NCBI GenBank assembly: GCA_036272595.1
Contig: DATAYM010000058.1
Location: 62,001 to 126,000, forward strand
Reading direction: 5' to 3'
From: Poindextera sp036272595
GTDB taxonomy: Bacteria; Pseudomonadota; Alphaproteobacteria; Caulobacterales; Caulobacteraceae
Length of the DNA: 64,000 nucleotides
Shown here: positions 16,128 to 24,623 of the stretch, one piece after another
Position numbering within the stretch: position 1 is the first letter of the stretch
Layout of the letters: each line of letters opens with the position of its first letter
Made by a program: the position numbers and the translations under genes
Notes under the pieces: generated by a model
Seen by the model: only the letters and a program-made list of their open reading frames with translations
What the model was told of the DNA's origin: nothing
The model's database searches: none

Positions 16128-17132
16128 CTATCGCCCGCCCGCGTCCGGGATCGGCGGCGTTCCCGACGGCAGCGGCGCATCCGGGTCGCGGATGAAGCTT
16201 TCGATGTCGCGGAAGACCAGTTGGCGCTCCTTGTCGACGATCAGCAGGTGCCAGCCGTTGGGATAGAAGGCCGAGCGGTCGGTGGGTTTCAGGCCCTTGG
16301 CGGCGCGTTCGTGCGAGGGGACCGGGATGATCTCGTCGTGGGCGCCGGCCAGGTAGAGCACCGGCGCGGCGATGCGGCCGACCAGGTCGCTGGCCTTCTG
16401 CATCATCGCCACCAGGCCGTAGAGCGCGTCGGCGCGGGCGCCCCACAGCTCCAGCGGATCGCGGCCCATGGCGCGCAGCTCTTCGATATTGTCCGAGGGG
16501 TGGATGTGGCTGGCGACGAAGTCCGGCGGATTGATCACCAGCGGCCCGTCGACGTGCGCCACCACCCAGAGCGCGGCCTTGTAGGAGAAGGGCTGGGTCG
16601 ACCAGCCCCAGACCCCGGGCGAGATCAGGATGACGCGGCTGGCGGCCGGCGGCCGGTCCGAGGCGAAGGCCTCGACGGTCACCGAGCCGCCCATGCTCTC
16701 GCCGGCGACGGCGACGATAGCGTTCGGATAGCGCTGGTGGGCCAGGGCGACCAGGGTGCGCAGATCCTCGGTCATCAGCGCCTCGCCGCCCCAGACGCCG
16801 CGCTCGGGCGAGCGGCCGAAGCCGCGCTGGTCGTAGGCCAGGGTGGCGATGCCGTCCCTGGCCCAATACGGCCCGGCCAGGTGGAAGGCGTTGGCGTAGT
16901 CGTCCATGCCGTGGACGGCGACGATCACCGCCCAGGGCTGGCCGTTCTCCGGCGCCCATTGCTGCAGGCCGAGGCGGGCGCCGTCGAAGCTGACGAAGGC
17001 GTCCGGCTCCAGGTGCGGGCCGGTGAAGGCGGCCGGCGGTTTCCAGGCCTGCTGCACCACCGGGCCGCAGGCGGCCAGCGACAGGCCCGTCAGCGCCAGG
17101 CCGGCCAGCAGCAGGGTTAAGCGTCGGAACAT
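16128..17132 (-). CDS. Alpha/beta-hydrolase lipoprotein (monoacylglycerol-lipase-like)
   Basis: A 334-residue membrane-anchored serine hydrolase. The lipobox LAAC puts the lipidated cysteine at residue 22 (LALTGLSLAACGP). The hydrolase core has the oxyanion segment VAVHGMDDYANAF, the nucleophile S146 in GESMGGS, the acid in LAGAHDEIIP and the histidine in NGWHLLIVDKE; together these are typical of the Hydrolase_4/monoacylglycerol lipase group. It sits 17 bp downstream of the acyl-CoA dehydrogenase gene on the same strand, consistent with releasing fatty acids or esters for beta-oxidation (inference). ATG 17132 starts the signal peptide; a longer open frame upstream is a shadow of the dehydrogenase gene. 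Confidence 0.9.
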   Translation of the reverse strand: MFRRLTLLLAGLALTGLSLAACGPVVQQAWKPPAAFTGPHLEPDAFVSFDGARLGLQQWAPENGQPWAVIVAVHGMDDYANAFHLAGPYWARDGIATLAYDQRGFGRSPERGVWGGEALMTEDLRTLVALAHQRYPNAIVAVAGESMGGSVTVEAFASDRPPAASRVILISPGVWGWSTQPFSYKAALWVVAHVDGPLVINPPDFVASHIHPSDNIEELRAMGRDPLELWGARADALYGLVAMMQKASDLVGRIAAPVLYLAGAHDEIIPVPSHERAAKGLKPTDRSAFYPNGWHLLIVDKERQLVFRDIESFIRDPDAPLPSGTPPIPDAGGR

Positions 17133-17149
17133 CGGCGGCCCCGTGTCGC

Positions 17150-18298
17150 CTAGCCGCCCCGCTTGATGGTCTCGCGGGCGACCACCAGCTGCTGGATCTG
17201 GCTGGTGCCCTCGTAGATGCGGAAGATGCGCACGTCGCGGTACAGCCGCTCGATGCCGTAGTCGGCGACATAGCCGGCGCCGCCGAAGATCTGCACCGCC
17301 CGGTCGGCGACCCGGCCGACCATTTCCGAGGCGAACAGTTTCGAGGCGGCCGCTTCCAGGGTGACGCTTTCGCCGGCGTCGCGCTTGCGGGCGGTCTCCA
17401 GCACCAGCGCCTTGGCGGCCATAGCCTCTGTCTTGGAGTCGGCGATCATCGCCTGGATCAGCTGGAAGCCGGCCAGGGCCTGGCCGAACTGCTTGCGCTC
17501 GGAGGCGTAGCCGACGCAGTCGACCAAGAGCCGCTCGGCGACCCCGACGCAGACGGCGGCGATGTGCAGCCGGCCGCGGTCGAGCACCTGCATCGCCACC
17601 TTGAAGCCCTCGCCCTCGTCGCCCAGGCGATTTTCCGCCGGCACCCGGACGCCCTCGAAGATGACGTCGCATATATGGGCGCCCTGCTGGCCCATCTTCT
17701 TTTCCGGCTTGCCGACCGAGAGGCCCGGCAGGTCGCGCGGGACCAGGAAGGCGGTGACGCCGCCGGCGCCCTTCTTCTCCGGATCGGTGCGGGTCATCAC
17801 CGTGAACAGGCCCGCCTTGTTGGCGTTGGTGATGTAGCGCTTGGCGCCGTCCAGCACATAGACATCGCCCTCGCGCCGGGCGCGGGTCTGCACGGCGGCG
17901 GAATCGGAACCGGCTTCCGGCTCGGTGAGCGCGAAGGAGGTGATCAGCTCGCCCGAGGCGATCCGCGGCAGCCACTTCGCCTTCTGCTCGGGCGTGCCGA
18001 ACATGACGAGGCCCTGGCTGCCGATGCCGACATTGGTCCCGAACGCCGAGCGGAAGGCCGGCGAGGTGCGGCCAAGCTCGATGGCGACGCCGCACTCGTC
18101 CTCCATGGAAAGATCGAGGCCGCCGTATTCCTCGGGGATGGAGAGGCCGAAAAGGCCCAGCGCCCGCATCTCGTCGAGGATTTCCTCGGGAATGGCGTCG
18201 TTCTCGGCCACCTGGGCCTCCAGCGGCCTGAGGCGCTCGGAGACGAACCGGCGCACCGCCTCGATCAGCTGAATGCGGGTATCGACGTCGAGGGCCAT
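17150..18298 (-). CDS. Acyl-CoA dehydrogenase
   Basis: A 382-residue FAD-dependent acyl-CoA dehydrogenase for the first step of beta-oxidation. Signatures: LFGLSIPEEYGGLDLS, FALTEPEAGSDSAAVQTRA (signature 1), QIFGGAGYVADYGIERLYRD (signature 2) and RIYEGTSQIQQLVVARE with the catalytic glutamate of the YEGT motif. ATG 18298 begins MALDVDTRIQLIEAVRRFV and is preceded by GGGAAAAAG. First gene of a two- or three-gene unit with the lipoprotein hydrolase. It is divergent from the thioesterase gene, with 71 bp between the starts that must hold both promoters. Confidence 0.95.
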   Translation of the reverse strand: MALDVDTRIQLIEAVRRFVSERLRPLEAQVAENDAIPEEILDEMRALGLFGLSIPEEYGGLDLSMEDECGVAIELGRTSPAFRSAFGTNVGIGSQGLVMFGTPEQKAKWLPRIASGELITSFALTEPEAGSDSAAVQTRARREGDVYVLDGAKRYITNANKAGLFTVMTRTDPEKKGAGGVTAFLVPRDLPGLSVGKPEKKMGQQGAHICDVIFEGVRVPAENRLGDEGEGFKVAMQVLDRGRLHIAAVCVGVAERLLVDCVGYASERKQFGQALAGFQLIQAMIADSKTEAMAAKALVLETARKRDAGESVTLEAAASKLFASEMVGRVADRAVQIFGGAGYVADYGIERLYRDVRIFRIYEGTSQIQQLVVARETIKRGG

Positions 18299-18369
18299 GG
18301 TCTTTTTCCCTTCGCAAAGGCTAATGCAGCGCGCGCAAGTCTTAAGGCGCGGGCCGGAAGGGAGCAAAC

Positions 18370-18828
18370 ATGGCGGACGGCGACGACTCCAGCGCGATCT
18401 GGTCGGGCAAGCCGATCACCGAGGGCGAATGGGCCGGATGGAGCGCCTATAGCGGCGACCCGTTCGAGGACCTGGCCGGACCCTTCTATGCCCGCAAGGA
18501 CGAGAGCGGCGAGGTGGTGTGCGCCTTCCGCGCCGAGCGGCGGCACATGAACGGCGGCGGCTCCATGCATGGCGGCTGCCTTCTGACCTTCGCCGACTAT
18601 TCCATCTTCATGATCGGCCGCGACGCGCTGACCGGGGTCGGCTCGGTGACCGCCTCGATGAACGCCGAATTCATCGACGGCTCGCGCGAGGGCGAGCTGA
18701 TCGAATGCCGCGGCGAGGTGGTGCGGGCCGGCGGCTCGATGGTCTTCCTGCGCGGCCTGATCACCACCGGCGGGCGCCCGCTGCTGAACTTCTCGGCGAT
18801 CATCAAGAAGGTGCGGCAGCGCGCATAG
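18370..18828 (+). CDS. PaaI-type hotdog thioesterase
   Basis: A 152-residue hotdog-fold protein, probably an acyl-CoA thioesterase. The central helix and its loop (RHMNGGGSMHGGCLLTFADY) hold the N/D-H-G-G pattern of the PaaI family, followed by strands SVTASMNAEFIDGSREGELI and VRAGGSMVFLRGLITTGGRP. ATG 18370 is preceded by a strong GGAAGGGAG. Divergent from the acyl-CoA dehydrogenase, which supports a role in acyl-CoA metabolism. The particular acyl chain cannot be told. Confidence 0.9.
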   Translation: MADGDDSSAIWSGKPITEGEWAGWSAYSGDPFEDLAGPFYARKDESGEVVCAFRAERRHMNGGGSMHGGCLLTFADYSIFMIGRDALTGVGSVTASMNAEFIDGSREGELIECRGEVVRAGGSMVFLRGLITTGGRPLLNFSAIIKKVRQRA

Positions 18829-18836
18829 CGCAAAGC

Positions 18837-19012
18837 CCTGCCCCTCGATGGGGGAGGGTTGGGTGGGGGTGTGTCCGCTGAGTTTGGGTGAAGACCACGA
18901 GTGGGCTCGGCGCGGTTCGAGCTCGGCGCCCACCAGCGCCTGTCCTTCGTCGCAGTGCGAACACCCCCAACCCTGCCCTTCCCCCATCGAGGGGGAAGGG
19001 TTCTCGGGCGAT
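18837..19012. repeat. Inverted-repeat intergenic element
   Basis: The 409-bp gap 18829-19237 holds two arms in opposite orientation: near 18840-18880 a string reading CCCCTCGATGGGGGAGGGTT plus GGGTGGGGGTGT, and near 18960-19010 its approximate reverse complement (ACACCCCCAACCCTGCCCTT, then CCCCCATCGAGGGGGAAGGG). The 80 bases between have no gene-like reading. This looks like a genome-wide palindromic repeat mobilised by other factors. From 19013 to 19237 I see only the leader of the permease gene. Confidence 0.65.
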
Positions 19013-19237
19013 GAACTCTTGGTAATGAGCGGCCGGCCGCGGGCTGGCCTCGCACATCCGTCGCCTGGAGCCGATCGCTGGAAATTTCAGCGGTTGAGCG
19101 CACGGCCGTCCCTGCCGGGCGTCAAGCGGCACGCTGAGCCCTGGGTCGCCTTACCGGGATTTAACTAGGGATTCCAAAGGGCGCGGATCAGACCCGGCTT
19201 GGCCTTCCGAAGGCCGCGCCCGGGGAGGGGCGAGACG

Positions 19238-20377
19238 GTGTCGCTTGCGCTTTCCACCCTCGTCTACGAATGGCGCCGCTACCTGGCGGCGATCATCGCC
19301 CTGGCCTTTTCCGGCCTGCTGGTGCTGGCGACCGTCGGCATGTTCACCGGCATCGTCCACTCGGTGCTGGCCACCACCGAGCGCTCGCGCGCCGATCTCT
19401 TCATCATGCCGGTCAACGCTCCGCAGATGATCGACAGCAACACCAGCCTGCCGGCGCGGGTGCAGCCGCTGATCTACCTCAATCCCGAGGTGGTCGACGT
19501 TGAGAGCCTGAACGGCGACGGGACCACCTGGGTCAACGTGCCGGCGCCGGGCCAGAAACAGGTGCGCACCTTCGTGCAGGTCTGGTCGATCGACACCGAA
19601 CCCGGCGCCCTGACCCTGCCGGTGGACTATCCCGACTCCGTGCGGCTGGCCCTGTCGGAGCCCGGCGCGGCGGTGGTGGACGTCAGCGACCTCGCGCGCC
19701 TCGGCGTGCAGGTCGGCGACACCGCCTCGCTGAACGGCCACACCGTCCACATCCGGGCGGTGCTGCACAACTACCAGAACGTCAACCAGCCGACCGTGGT
19801 GGTCTCGCGCCAGACCATGCGGATGCTGAAGATCGAGACCGACGACAGCCGCATCGGGCCCTTGATGGTGAAGATCCGCGACCCCTCCCGCGCCGCCCAG
19901 GTGACCGACGCGCTGAACGCCGCCTCCCACGGCGCCTATCTGGCCCTGACCAAGGCCCAGCTCGGCGCCAACGACGAAAAGGCGCTGCTGAGCGAGCAGA
20001 TCATCGGGGTGCTGCTGATCTTCTTCGTGGTGCTGGCCGTCGGCATCGGCATCGGCATCACCTCGCAGACCCTGCGCGGCGCCATCCTCTCCAACATTCG
20101 CGAGTTCGCGTCCCTGCGCGCCCTCGGCATCTCCATGGGATCGCTGCGGCTGGTGGTCATGGAGCTGTCCTTCTGGGTCGGGATCGCCGGCCTCTTCGCC
20201 ACCGCCCTGCTGACCTGGCTGGTCTCGTTCGGCACCTCCGCCATCGGCCTGCCGCTGGTGATCCGCGCCCAGCCGGCCGGTTTGGTCTGCGCCATGCTGA
20301 TGATCCTGGCGGTGGTCTCCGGCGCCATGGCCATGGGCATCCTGAAGAAGAGCCAGCCAGCGGACCTGCTGCGATGA
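19238..20377 (+). CDS. ABC transporter permease (MacB/FtsX fold, DevC-like)
   Basis: A 379-residue inner-membrane permease with the MacB/FtsX arrangement: one N-terminal helix (LAAIIALAFSGLLVLATVGM), a large periplasmic domain of about 220 residues and three C-terminal helices (IIGVLLIFFVVLAVGIGIGI, SFWVGIAGLFATALLTWLV, GLVCAMLMILAVVSGAMAMG). The cytoplasmic ASLRALGISMGSLRLVV coupling segment is characteristic. GTG 19238 follows GGGGAGGGG. It overlaps the ATPase gene by 4 bp and, with the adaptor gene next, resembles the DevBCA exporters described for glycolipid export in cyanobacteria. The substrate here is unknown. Confidence 0.9.
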   Translation: MSLALSTLVYEWRRYLAAIIALAFSGLLVLATVGMFTGIVHSVLATTERSRADLFIMPVNAPQMIDSNTSLPARVQPLIYLNPEVVDVESLNGDGTTWVNVPAPGQKQVRTFVQVWSIDTEPGALTLPVDYPDSVRLALSEPGAAVVDVSDLARLGVQVGDTASLNGHTVHIRAVLHNYQNVNQPTVVVSRQTMRMLKIETDDSRIGPLMVKIRDPSRAAQVTDALNAASHGAYLALTKAQLGANDEKALLSEQIIGVLLIFFVVLAVGIGIGITSQTLRGAILSNIREFASLRALGISMGSLRLVVMELSFWVGIAGLFATALLTWLVSFGTSAIGLPLVIRAQPAGLVCAMLMILAVVSGAMAMGILKKSQPADLLR

Positions 20378-21132
20378 ACGCCGCCCCAAAAAGCGTATCT
20401 GGTCGATCGCCATACGCGCTCTGCGCCCGCGGCCTGACCAAGCGGTTCCGTTCCGGGCGCGGCCATGTGGAGATCCTGCGCGGGGTGGATTTCGAAGCCC
20501 TGCACGGCGAGGTGACCATGGTCATGGGCCCGTCCGGCTCCGGCAAGTCGACCCTGGTCGCGGCGCTGTCCGGCCTGCTGCGGCCCGACACCGGCCAGGT
20601 GACGGCGCTCGGCGACGACCTCTGGAGCCGCCGGCCCGGGCGCATCGACCGCTTCCGGCTCGACCACTGCGGCTTCGTCTTCCAGGGCTTCAACCTCTTC
20701 CCGGCCCTCACCGCCCTGCAGCAGGTGACCACGGTGCTGAGGCGCCAGGGCGTCAAGGCCAGGCCGGCGCGCGAGGCGGCCCTGGCCTCGCTGGCCGAGG
20801 TGGGGCTCGAATCCCGCGCCAACCAGCGGCCGGCGGCGCTCTCGGGCGGCGAAAAGCAGCGGGTGGCGATCGCCCGCGCCCTGGCCAAACGGCCCGACCT
20901 GCTGTTCGCCGACGAGCCCACCTCGTCCCTGGACGGCGAGAACGGCCAGATCGTCACCCAGCTGCTGCAGCGCGCCGCCAAGGAGCACGGCGCGGCGGTG
21001 ATCTGCGTCACCCACGATCCGCGGCTGGAAGCCTTCGCCGACCGCATCGTCCACATCGAGGACGGCCGCATCCTCGGCGACGGGCGCCGCGCCGCTGCAT
21101 CCGCCCCTGCCCCCGTCCTCGTCGGAGCCTGA
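20374..21132 (+). CDS. ABC transporter ATP-binding protein (DevA/LolD-like)
   Basis: A 252-residue nucleotide-binding subunit powering the permease encoded upstream. Walker A GPSGSGKST, the Q-loop in FVFQGFNLFPALTA, the signature LSGGEKQRVAIARAL, Walker B LLFADEPTSSLDG and the H-loop in VICVTHDPR are all intact, and the LolD/MacB-type spacing is normal. Start ATG overlaps the permease stop by ATGA, so the two are translationally coupled. Confidence 0.95.
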   Translation: MNAAPKSVSGRSPYALCARGLTKRFRSGRGHVEILRGVDFEALHGEVTMVMGPSGSGKSTLVAALSGLLRPDTGQVTALGDDLWSRRPGRIDRFRLDHCGFVFQGFNLFPALTALQQVTTVLRRQGVKARPAREAALASLAEVGLESRANQRPAALSGGEKQRVAIARALAKRPDLLFADEPTSSLDGENGQIVTQLLQRAAKEHGAAVICVTHDPRLEAFADRIVHIEDGRILGDGRRAAASAPAPVLVGA

Positions 21133-21137
21133 TCGCC

Positions 21138-22079
21138 ATGCCTGCACTTTTCCGTGGACCCGTCGCTTGGCTGGCCATCCTGGCCATCGTCGTCGCCGCG
21201 GGCCTCGGGGCCGTGATGCTGAAGTTCGGCAAGGACCACGGCCTGGGCGCCGGCCCGGCCCAGGCGGCGGCCGCCCCGCCGTCGCTCTATATCGCCGTCG
21301 CCGAGGGCAAGGCCGATGTCGAGGGCGGCGTGATCTCCGTCGCCGCCCGCACCGCCGGCATCGTTTCCAGCGTCTATGTCCAGGAGGGCGACAGCGTGAC
21401 CAAGGGCCAGATCCTGGCCCGGCAGGAGGACGATGCGCAGCGGCTGGCGGTCCAGACCGCGACGGCCAACCTGGCGCAGGCCGAGGCGCAGATCGGCCAG
21501 ACTGAGGTGCAGCTGCGCACCGCCGAGCGGGAATATGCCCGGGTCGAGCCGCTGGCCGCCTCGCAGATCGTCTCCGGCCAGGAGGTCGACAAGGACCACG
21601 ACGCCATCGCCGCCGCCAACGCCCTGCTCGGCGTCCAGCGCGCCGCCGTGGCCGCGGCCCAGGCGCAGCTGGCGCAGGCGCGCTATGGCCTGGAACAGAC
21701 CCTGGTCCGCGCTCCGACGGACGGCCGCATCGTGCGCCGCTACGCCAACCCCGGCTACGGCGCCTCGACCCTGAACGTCACCCCGATGTTCGACCTGGAG
21801 CCGGCCGGCCAGCACATCGTCCGCGCCGAGGTCACCGAGGGCGCCATCCCTGACGTGAGCCTCGGCCAGGCCGTTCGCGTGTCGGCCGAGGGCGACCCGT
21901 CGAAATACTATGACGGCCGGGTGCTGCGCCGCGCCGGCGTCTTCGGCGCCCGCAAGCTGCAGTCGGACGATCCCTCCGAACGCTCCGACGAACGGGTGGT
22001 GGAGGTGGTGGTCAGCGCCGACTCCGCTCCCTTCCTGGTCGGCCAGCGGGTGCTGGTGAAGTTCATGAAGGGGGCGTGA
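21138..22079 (+). CDS. HlyD-family periplasmic adaptor (DevB-like)
   Basis: A 313-residue membrane-fusion protein. One N-terminal helix (LAILAIVVAAGLGAVMLKFG) anchors it; a lipoyl half-motif follows (VISVAARTAGIVSSVYVQEGD), then a coiled-coil hairpin rich in Ala/Gln (ATANLAQAEAQIGQTEVQL ... AAAQAQLAQARYGLEQTLV) and the closing lipoyl half TLVRAPTDGRIVRRYANPGYG. It completes a three-gene tripartite-exporter operon; no TolC-type gene is adjacent, so the outer-membrane duct must come from elsewhere. It starts 5 bp after the ATPase gene. Confidence 0.92.
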   Translation: MPALFRGPVAWLAILAIVVAAGLGAVMLKFGKDHGLGAGPAQAAAAPPSLYIAVAEGKADVEGGVISVAARTAGIVSSVYVQEGDSVTKGQILARQEDDAQRLAVQTATANLAQAEAQIGQTEVQLRTAEREYARVEPLAASQIVSGQEVDKDHDAIAAANALLGVQRAAVAAAQAQLAQARYGLEQTLVRAPTDGRIVRRYANPGYGASTLNVTPMFDLEPAGQHIVRAEVTEGAIPDVSLGQAVRVSAEGDPSKYYDGRVLRRAGVFGARKLQSDDPSERSDERVVEVVVSADSAPFLVGQRVLVKFMKGA

Positions 22080-22132
22080 GGGCTTAGGGTGTATGGCGAC
22101 GACCATACCGACTTCGCAGGGGAAGGTTTTTC

Positions 22133-22225
22133 GTGCTTCTGCTGTGCGGCGGTGACAAGTCGAGCCAGGATCGCGACATCGAGCGTGCGAAGGCGTTGGT
22201 GAAGGAGTTCAAGGATGAGCCTTAA
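22133..22225 (+). pseudogene. 3' remnant of a RelE/HigB-type (HI1419-like) toxin gene
   Basis: Thirty codons, LLLCGGDKSSQDRDIERAKA followed by LVKEFKDEP and TAA, match the C-terminal end of the addiction-module killer proteins of the RelE/ParE group (consensus LLCGGDK..Q..DI..A). Nothing upstream back to the adaptor gene stop at 22079 reads as the missing roughly 70 residues; the same frame meets a stop at 22085. The gene is therefore decapitated, with its antidote partner intact and overlapping its 3' end by 11 bp. Confidence 0.75.
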
Positions 22226-22502
22226 AACGCGCCCCTTCGACCCGGCCGCGTACCTGGACACCGACGAAGCCATCGCCGCCTACGTGGACGAAGCCTTTCA
22301 GACCGACGATCCCGCTTTCATCACCCACGCCCTCGGCGTCGCCGCCCGCGCCCGTGGCATGACGCAGGTCGCCAAGGATGCCGGCCTGTCCCGCGAAAGC
22401 CTCTATAAGGCCCTCAGCGAGACCGGCAATCCGGAGTTCAGCACCGTCCTTCGCGTCGCCAAAGCGCTCGGGCTGCGACTGACCACGACGTCCGTCGAGT
22501 AG
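22215..22502 (+). CDS. Addiction-module antidote (HI1420-like, HTH)
   Basis: A 95-residue antitoxin with the N-terminal signature RPFDPAAYLDTDEAIAAYVD, then FQTDDPAFITHALGVAARARG and the helix-turn-helix MTQVAKDAGLSRESLYKALS, ending NPEFSTVLRVAKALGLRL. This is typical of the antidote partners of RelE/HigB-type killers in which the toxin gene comes first. Its ATG lies inside the toxin remnant, the normal overlap. As the toxin is truncated, this is an orphan antidote that may act as an anti-toxin reserve or as a plain regulator (inference). Confidence 0.88.
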   Translation: MSLKTRPFDPAAYLDTDEAIAAYVDEAFQTDDPAFITHALGVAARARGMTQVAKDAGLSRESLYKALSETGNPEFSTVLRVAKALGLRLTTTSVE

Positions 22503-22600
22503 CGGCGACGTCGCCAAGCGCGGCGGTCGCGTCGCTTGACGCACCGGCGGGCGGGCAGCAATACGGCGGCCGACGGGCAACCCCAGAAGGACTCAGCGAC

Positions 22601-23518
22601 ATGGCGGACATCCGCTTCGACGGCAAGGTGGCGATCGTGACGGGCGCGGGCGGCGGACTGGGCCGCCAGCATGCGCTGGAGTTGGCGCGGCGCGGGGCCA
22701 AGGTGGTGGTCAACGACCTGGGCGGTTCGGTCGACGGCTCCGGCGGCTCCTCGGCGGCGGCGCAGGCGGTGGTGGCCGAGATCAAGGCGGCCGGCGGCGA
22801 GGCCATGGCCGACGGCGCCTCGGTGACCGACGACGCCGGGGTCGCCAACATGGTCAAGGCGGCCATGGACGCCTGGGGCCGCATCGACATCCTGATCGCC
22901 AACGCCGGCATCCTGCGCGACAAGTCCTTCTCCAAGATGGAGCTGGCCGACTTCCAGGTGGTGATGGACGTGCACCTGATGGGCACCGTCAAGCCGACCA
23001 AGGCGGTCTGGGAGATCATGAAGGCGCAGAACTACGGGCGCATCGTGGTCACCACCTCCTCGACCGGCCTCTACGGCAATTTCGGGCAGGCCAACTACGG
23101 CGCGGCCAAGCTGGCCCTGGTCGGCTTCATGAACACCATCAAGCTCGAGGGGCAGAAGAACAACGTCCACATCAACGCCATCGCCCCGGTGGCGGCGACG
23201 CGGATGACCGAGAACATCCTGCCGCCCCAGATCGCCGAGCGGCTGAAGCCGGAATATGTGACGCCAGGCGTCGTCTACCTGGTGTCGGAGGAGGCGCCGA
23301 CGGGCGCCATCCTCACCGCCGGCGCCGGGACCTTCGCCCTGGCCCACATGTGCGAGACCGAGGGCGTCTATCTCGGCGAAGGCGGCCTTTCGGTGGAAGA
23401 GGTGCGCGACAACTGGGCGAAGATCACCGACGAGGCCGGCCAGCAGGCCTATGGCAACGGCGGGCTGCAGACCCAGAAGTTCCTCGCCAAGGCCATGGCC
23501 GCGCATCCGGCGGAATAG
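22601..23518 (+). CDS. SDR-family 3-hydroxyacyl-CoA dehydrogenase-like oxidoreductase
   Basis: A 305-residue short-chain dehydrogenase. The NAD(P) motif TGAGGGLG is at about 15-22, NAGIL follows at about 104, and the active-site S-Y-K is in TSSTGLYGNFGQANYGAAKLAL with YGAAK. The N-terminal VVVNDLGGSVDGSGGSSAAA and the long C-terminus match the (3R)-hydroxyacyl-CoA dehydrogenase domain of peroxisomal multifunctional enzyme type 2, so a role in acyl-CoA or steroid side-chain oxidation is likely. ATG 22601 follows AGAAGGA. A GC-rich hairpin lies at the 3' end. Confidence 0.9.
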   Translation: MADIRFDGKVAIVTGAGGGLGRQHALELARRGAKVVVNDLGGSVDGSGGSSAAAQAVVAEIKAAGGEAMADGASVTDDAGVANMVKAAMDAWGRIDILIANAGILRDKSFSKMELADFQVVMDVHLMGTVKPTKAVWEIMKAQNYGRIVVTTSSTGLYGNFGQANYGAAKLALVGFMNTIKLEGQKNNVHINAIAPVAATRMTENILPPQIAERLKPEYVTPGVVYLVSEEAPTGAILTAGAGTFALAHMCETEGVYLGEGGLSVEEVRDNWAKITDEAGQQAYGNGGLQTQKFLAKAMAAHPAE

Positions 23519-23529
23519 ACGCTGCCCTC

Positions 23530-23573
23530 AGGCGGACGCGGCGGGGCGGCTCTCCGCCCTGCGACGCCCGCCT
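23530..23573. terminator. Imperfect 20-bp hairpin between convergent genes
   Basis: AGGCGGACGCGGCGGGGCGG and CCGCCCTGCGACGCCCGCCT pair at 16 of 20 positions around a CTCT loop. It fills the 54-bp gap between the SDR gene and the converging amidohydrolase gene, touching the latter's stop codon. Lack of a T-run makes it a candidate only. Confidence 0.45.
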
Positions 23574-24571
23574 CACTTCGCCGGCGCAAGTCGCTGGCCC
23601 TGCCCGGTCAGGCGCGTCCAGTTGCCGTGCGCAAACCCGGCCTTGGCGGGGCCGTCGAGACCACAGGTGTCGAGGAACCGCCTGGCGTCGCGGCCCGGGC
23701 GGTACTGGTAGGGGAAGTCGGTGGAAAAGAGCAGGCGATCGGCGCCCACCACGCCCGCGGCGCGTTCGAGGTAATGGGGAAGGAACATCCCGCTTGCCGT
23801 GACGTAGAGGTTGGTCCGCAGGTAGGTCGCGATCGGATGGGCCAGTCCGGACACCCGGTCCATGGCGGCGAAGCGCTCGGCATAGAACAGCACCAGTTCG
23901 CCCCAATGGCCCAGGATCACCTGCAGGTCGGGCAGGCGATCGAACACGCCGGCGAGGACGAGGCGGAGGAACTGAACGCCCGCATCGTAGTGCCAACCCA
24001 GGCCGTAGGTGGAGAAGGCCGTATCGACCGCCGGCGTGAACCCCGAATAGTAGGCCGCCCTCACGGCGATGTCGGGGGTCCGCGGATGGAGAAGGATCGG
24101 CGCGCCCAATGCCGCCGCGCTCTGGAAGATGGGCGCGAGGGTTGGATGGTCGAGGTTGTGCGCGCCCACCCGCCCACACAGCATCGTCGCCTTGAAGCCG
24201 AGCGTGCCGATGCAGCGCTCGAGCTCCAGAGCCGCCTCCTCCGGCATCGAGACCGGCACGGTGGCCATGGCCTGGAAACGGGTGGGATGAAGCGCCACCG
24301 CGGTGGCGAGGGCGTCGTTGGTCCGCCGCGCCATGTCTACGCTTTGCGGCCCAAGGTCATGCAGCATGGGCGTGGTCAGCGACAGGACCTGAACGTCCAG
24401 CCCGGCCTCGTCCATCAGGTCCAGCCGGTCCTGGGCGAGGTTGAGCAGGCGGCTCTCGATCGCGCCCGAATGGAAGGCGACGCTGGGGTCGAGCGCATCC
24501 AGCCCGATGGCTTCCCAGGCCTGGCGTATCCCGGACGTCAAAAAATGCTCTTCAACACCGATCAGCTGCAC
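23573..24571 (-). CDS. Amidohydrolase-family decarboxylase/hydrolase (ACMSD-like)
   Basis: A 332-residue metal-dependent amidohydrolase of the ACMSD/gamma-resorcylate decarboxylase group. The N-terminal GVEEHF corresponds to the metal-binding E-x-H start; a buried His follows in ILLHPRTP, another in VILGHWGELVLFYAERF, and the aspartate in LLFSTDFPYQYRP closes the site. GTG 24571 follows GGAGG. It lies 52 bp downstream of the pectinacetylesterase-like gene on the same strand, so the two may handle successive steps, e.g. ester hydrolysis then decarboxylation of an aromatic acid. That pathway is inference. Confidence 0.88.
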   Translation of the reverse strand: MQLIGVEEHFLTSGIRQAWEAIGLDALDPSVAFHSGAIESRLLNLAQDRLDLMDEAGLDVQVLSLTTPMLHDLGPQSVDMARRTNDALATAVALHPTRFQAMATVPVSMPEEAALELERCIGTLGFKATMLCGRVGAHNLDHPTLAPIFQSAAALGAPILLHPRTPDIAVRAAYYSGFTPAVDTAFSTYGLGWHYDAGVQFLRLVLAGVFDRLPDLQVILGHWGELVLFYAERFAAMDRVSGLAHPIATYLRTNLYVTASGMFLPHYLERAAGVVGADRLLFSTDFPYQYRPGRDARRFLDTCGLDGPAKAGFAHGNWTRLTGQGQRLAPAK

Positions 24572-24623
24572 GAATAGCCTCCGTCGTTTTGGCGTGTTCC
24601 AGGTCCAGGTTCGACGCGGAGGG

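Noticed and set aside
22503..22600. TTGACG and a weak AATACG as promoter of the SDR gene
   Set aside because: Spacing and the -10 match are poor.
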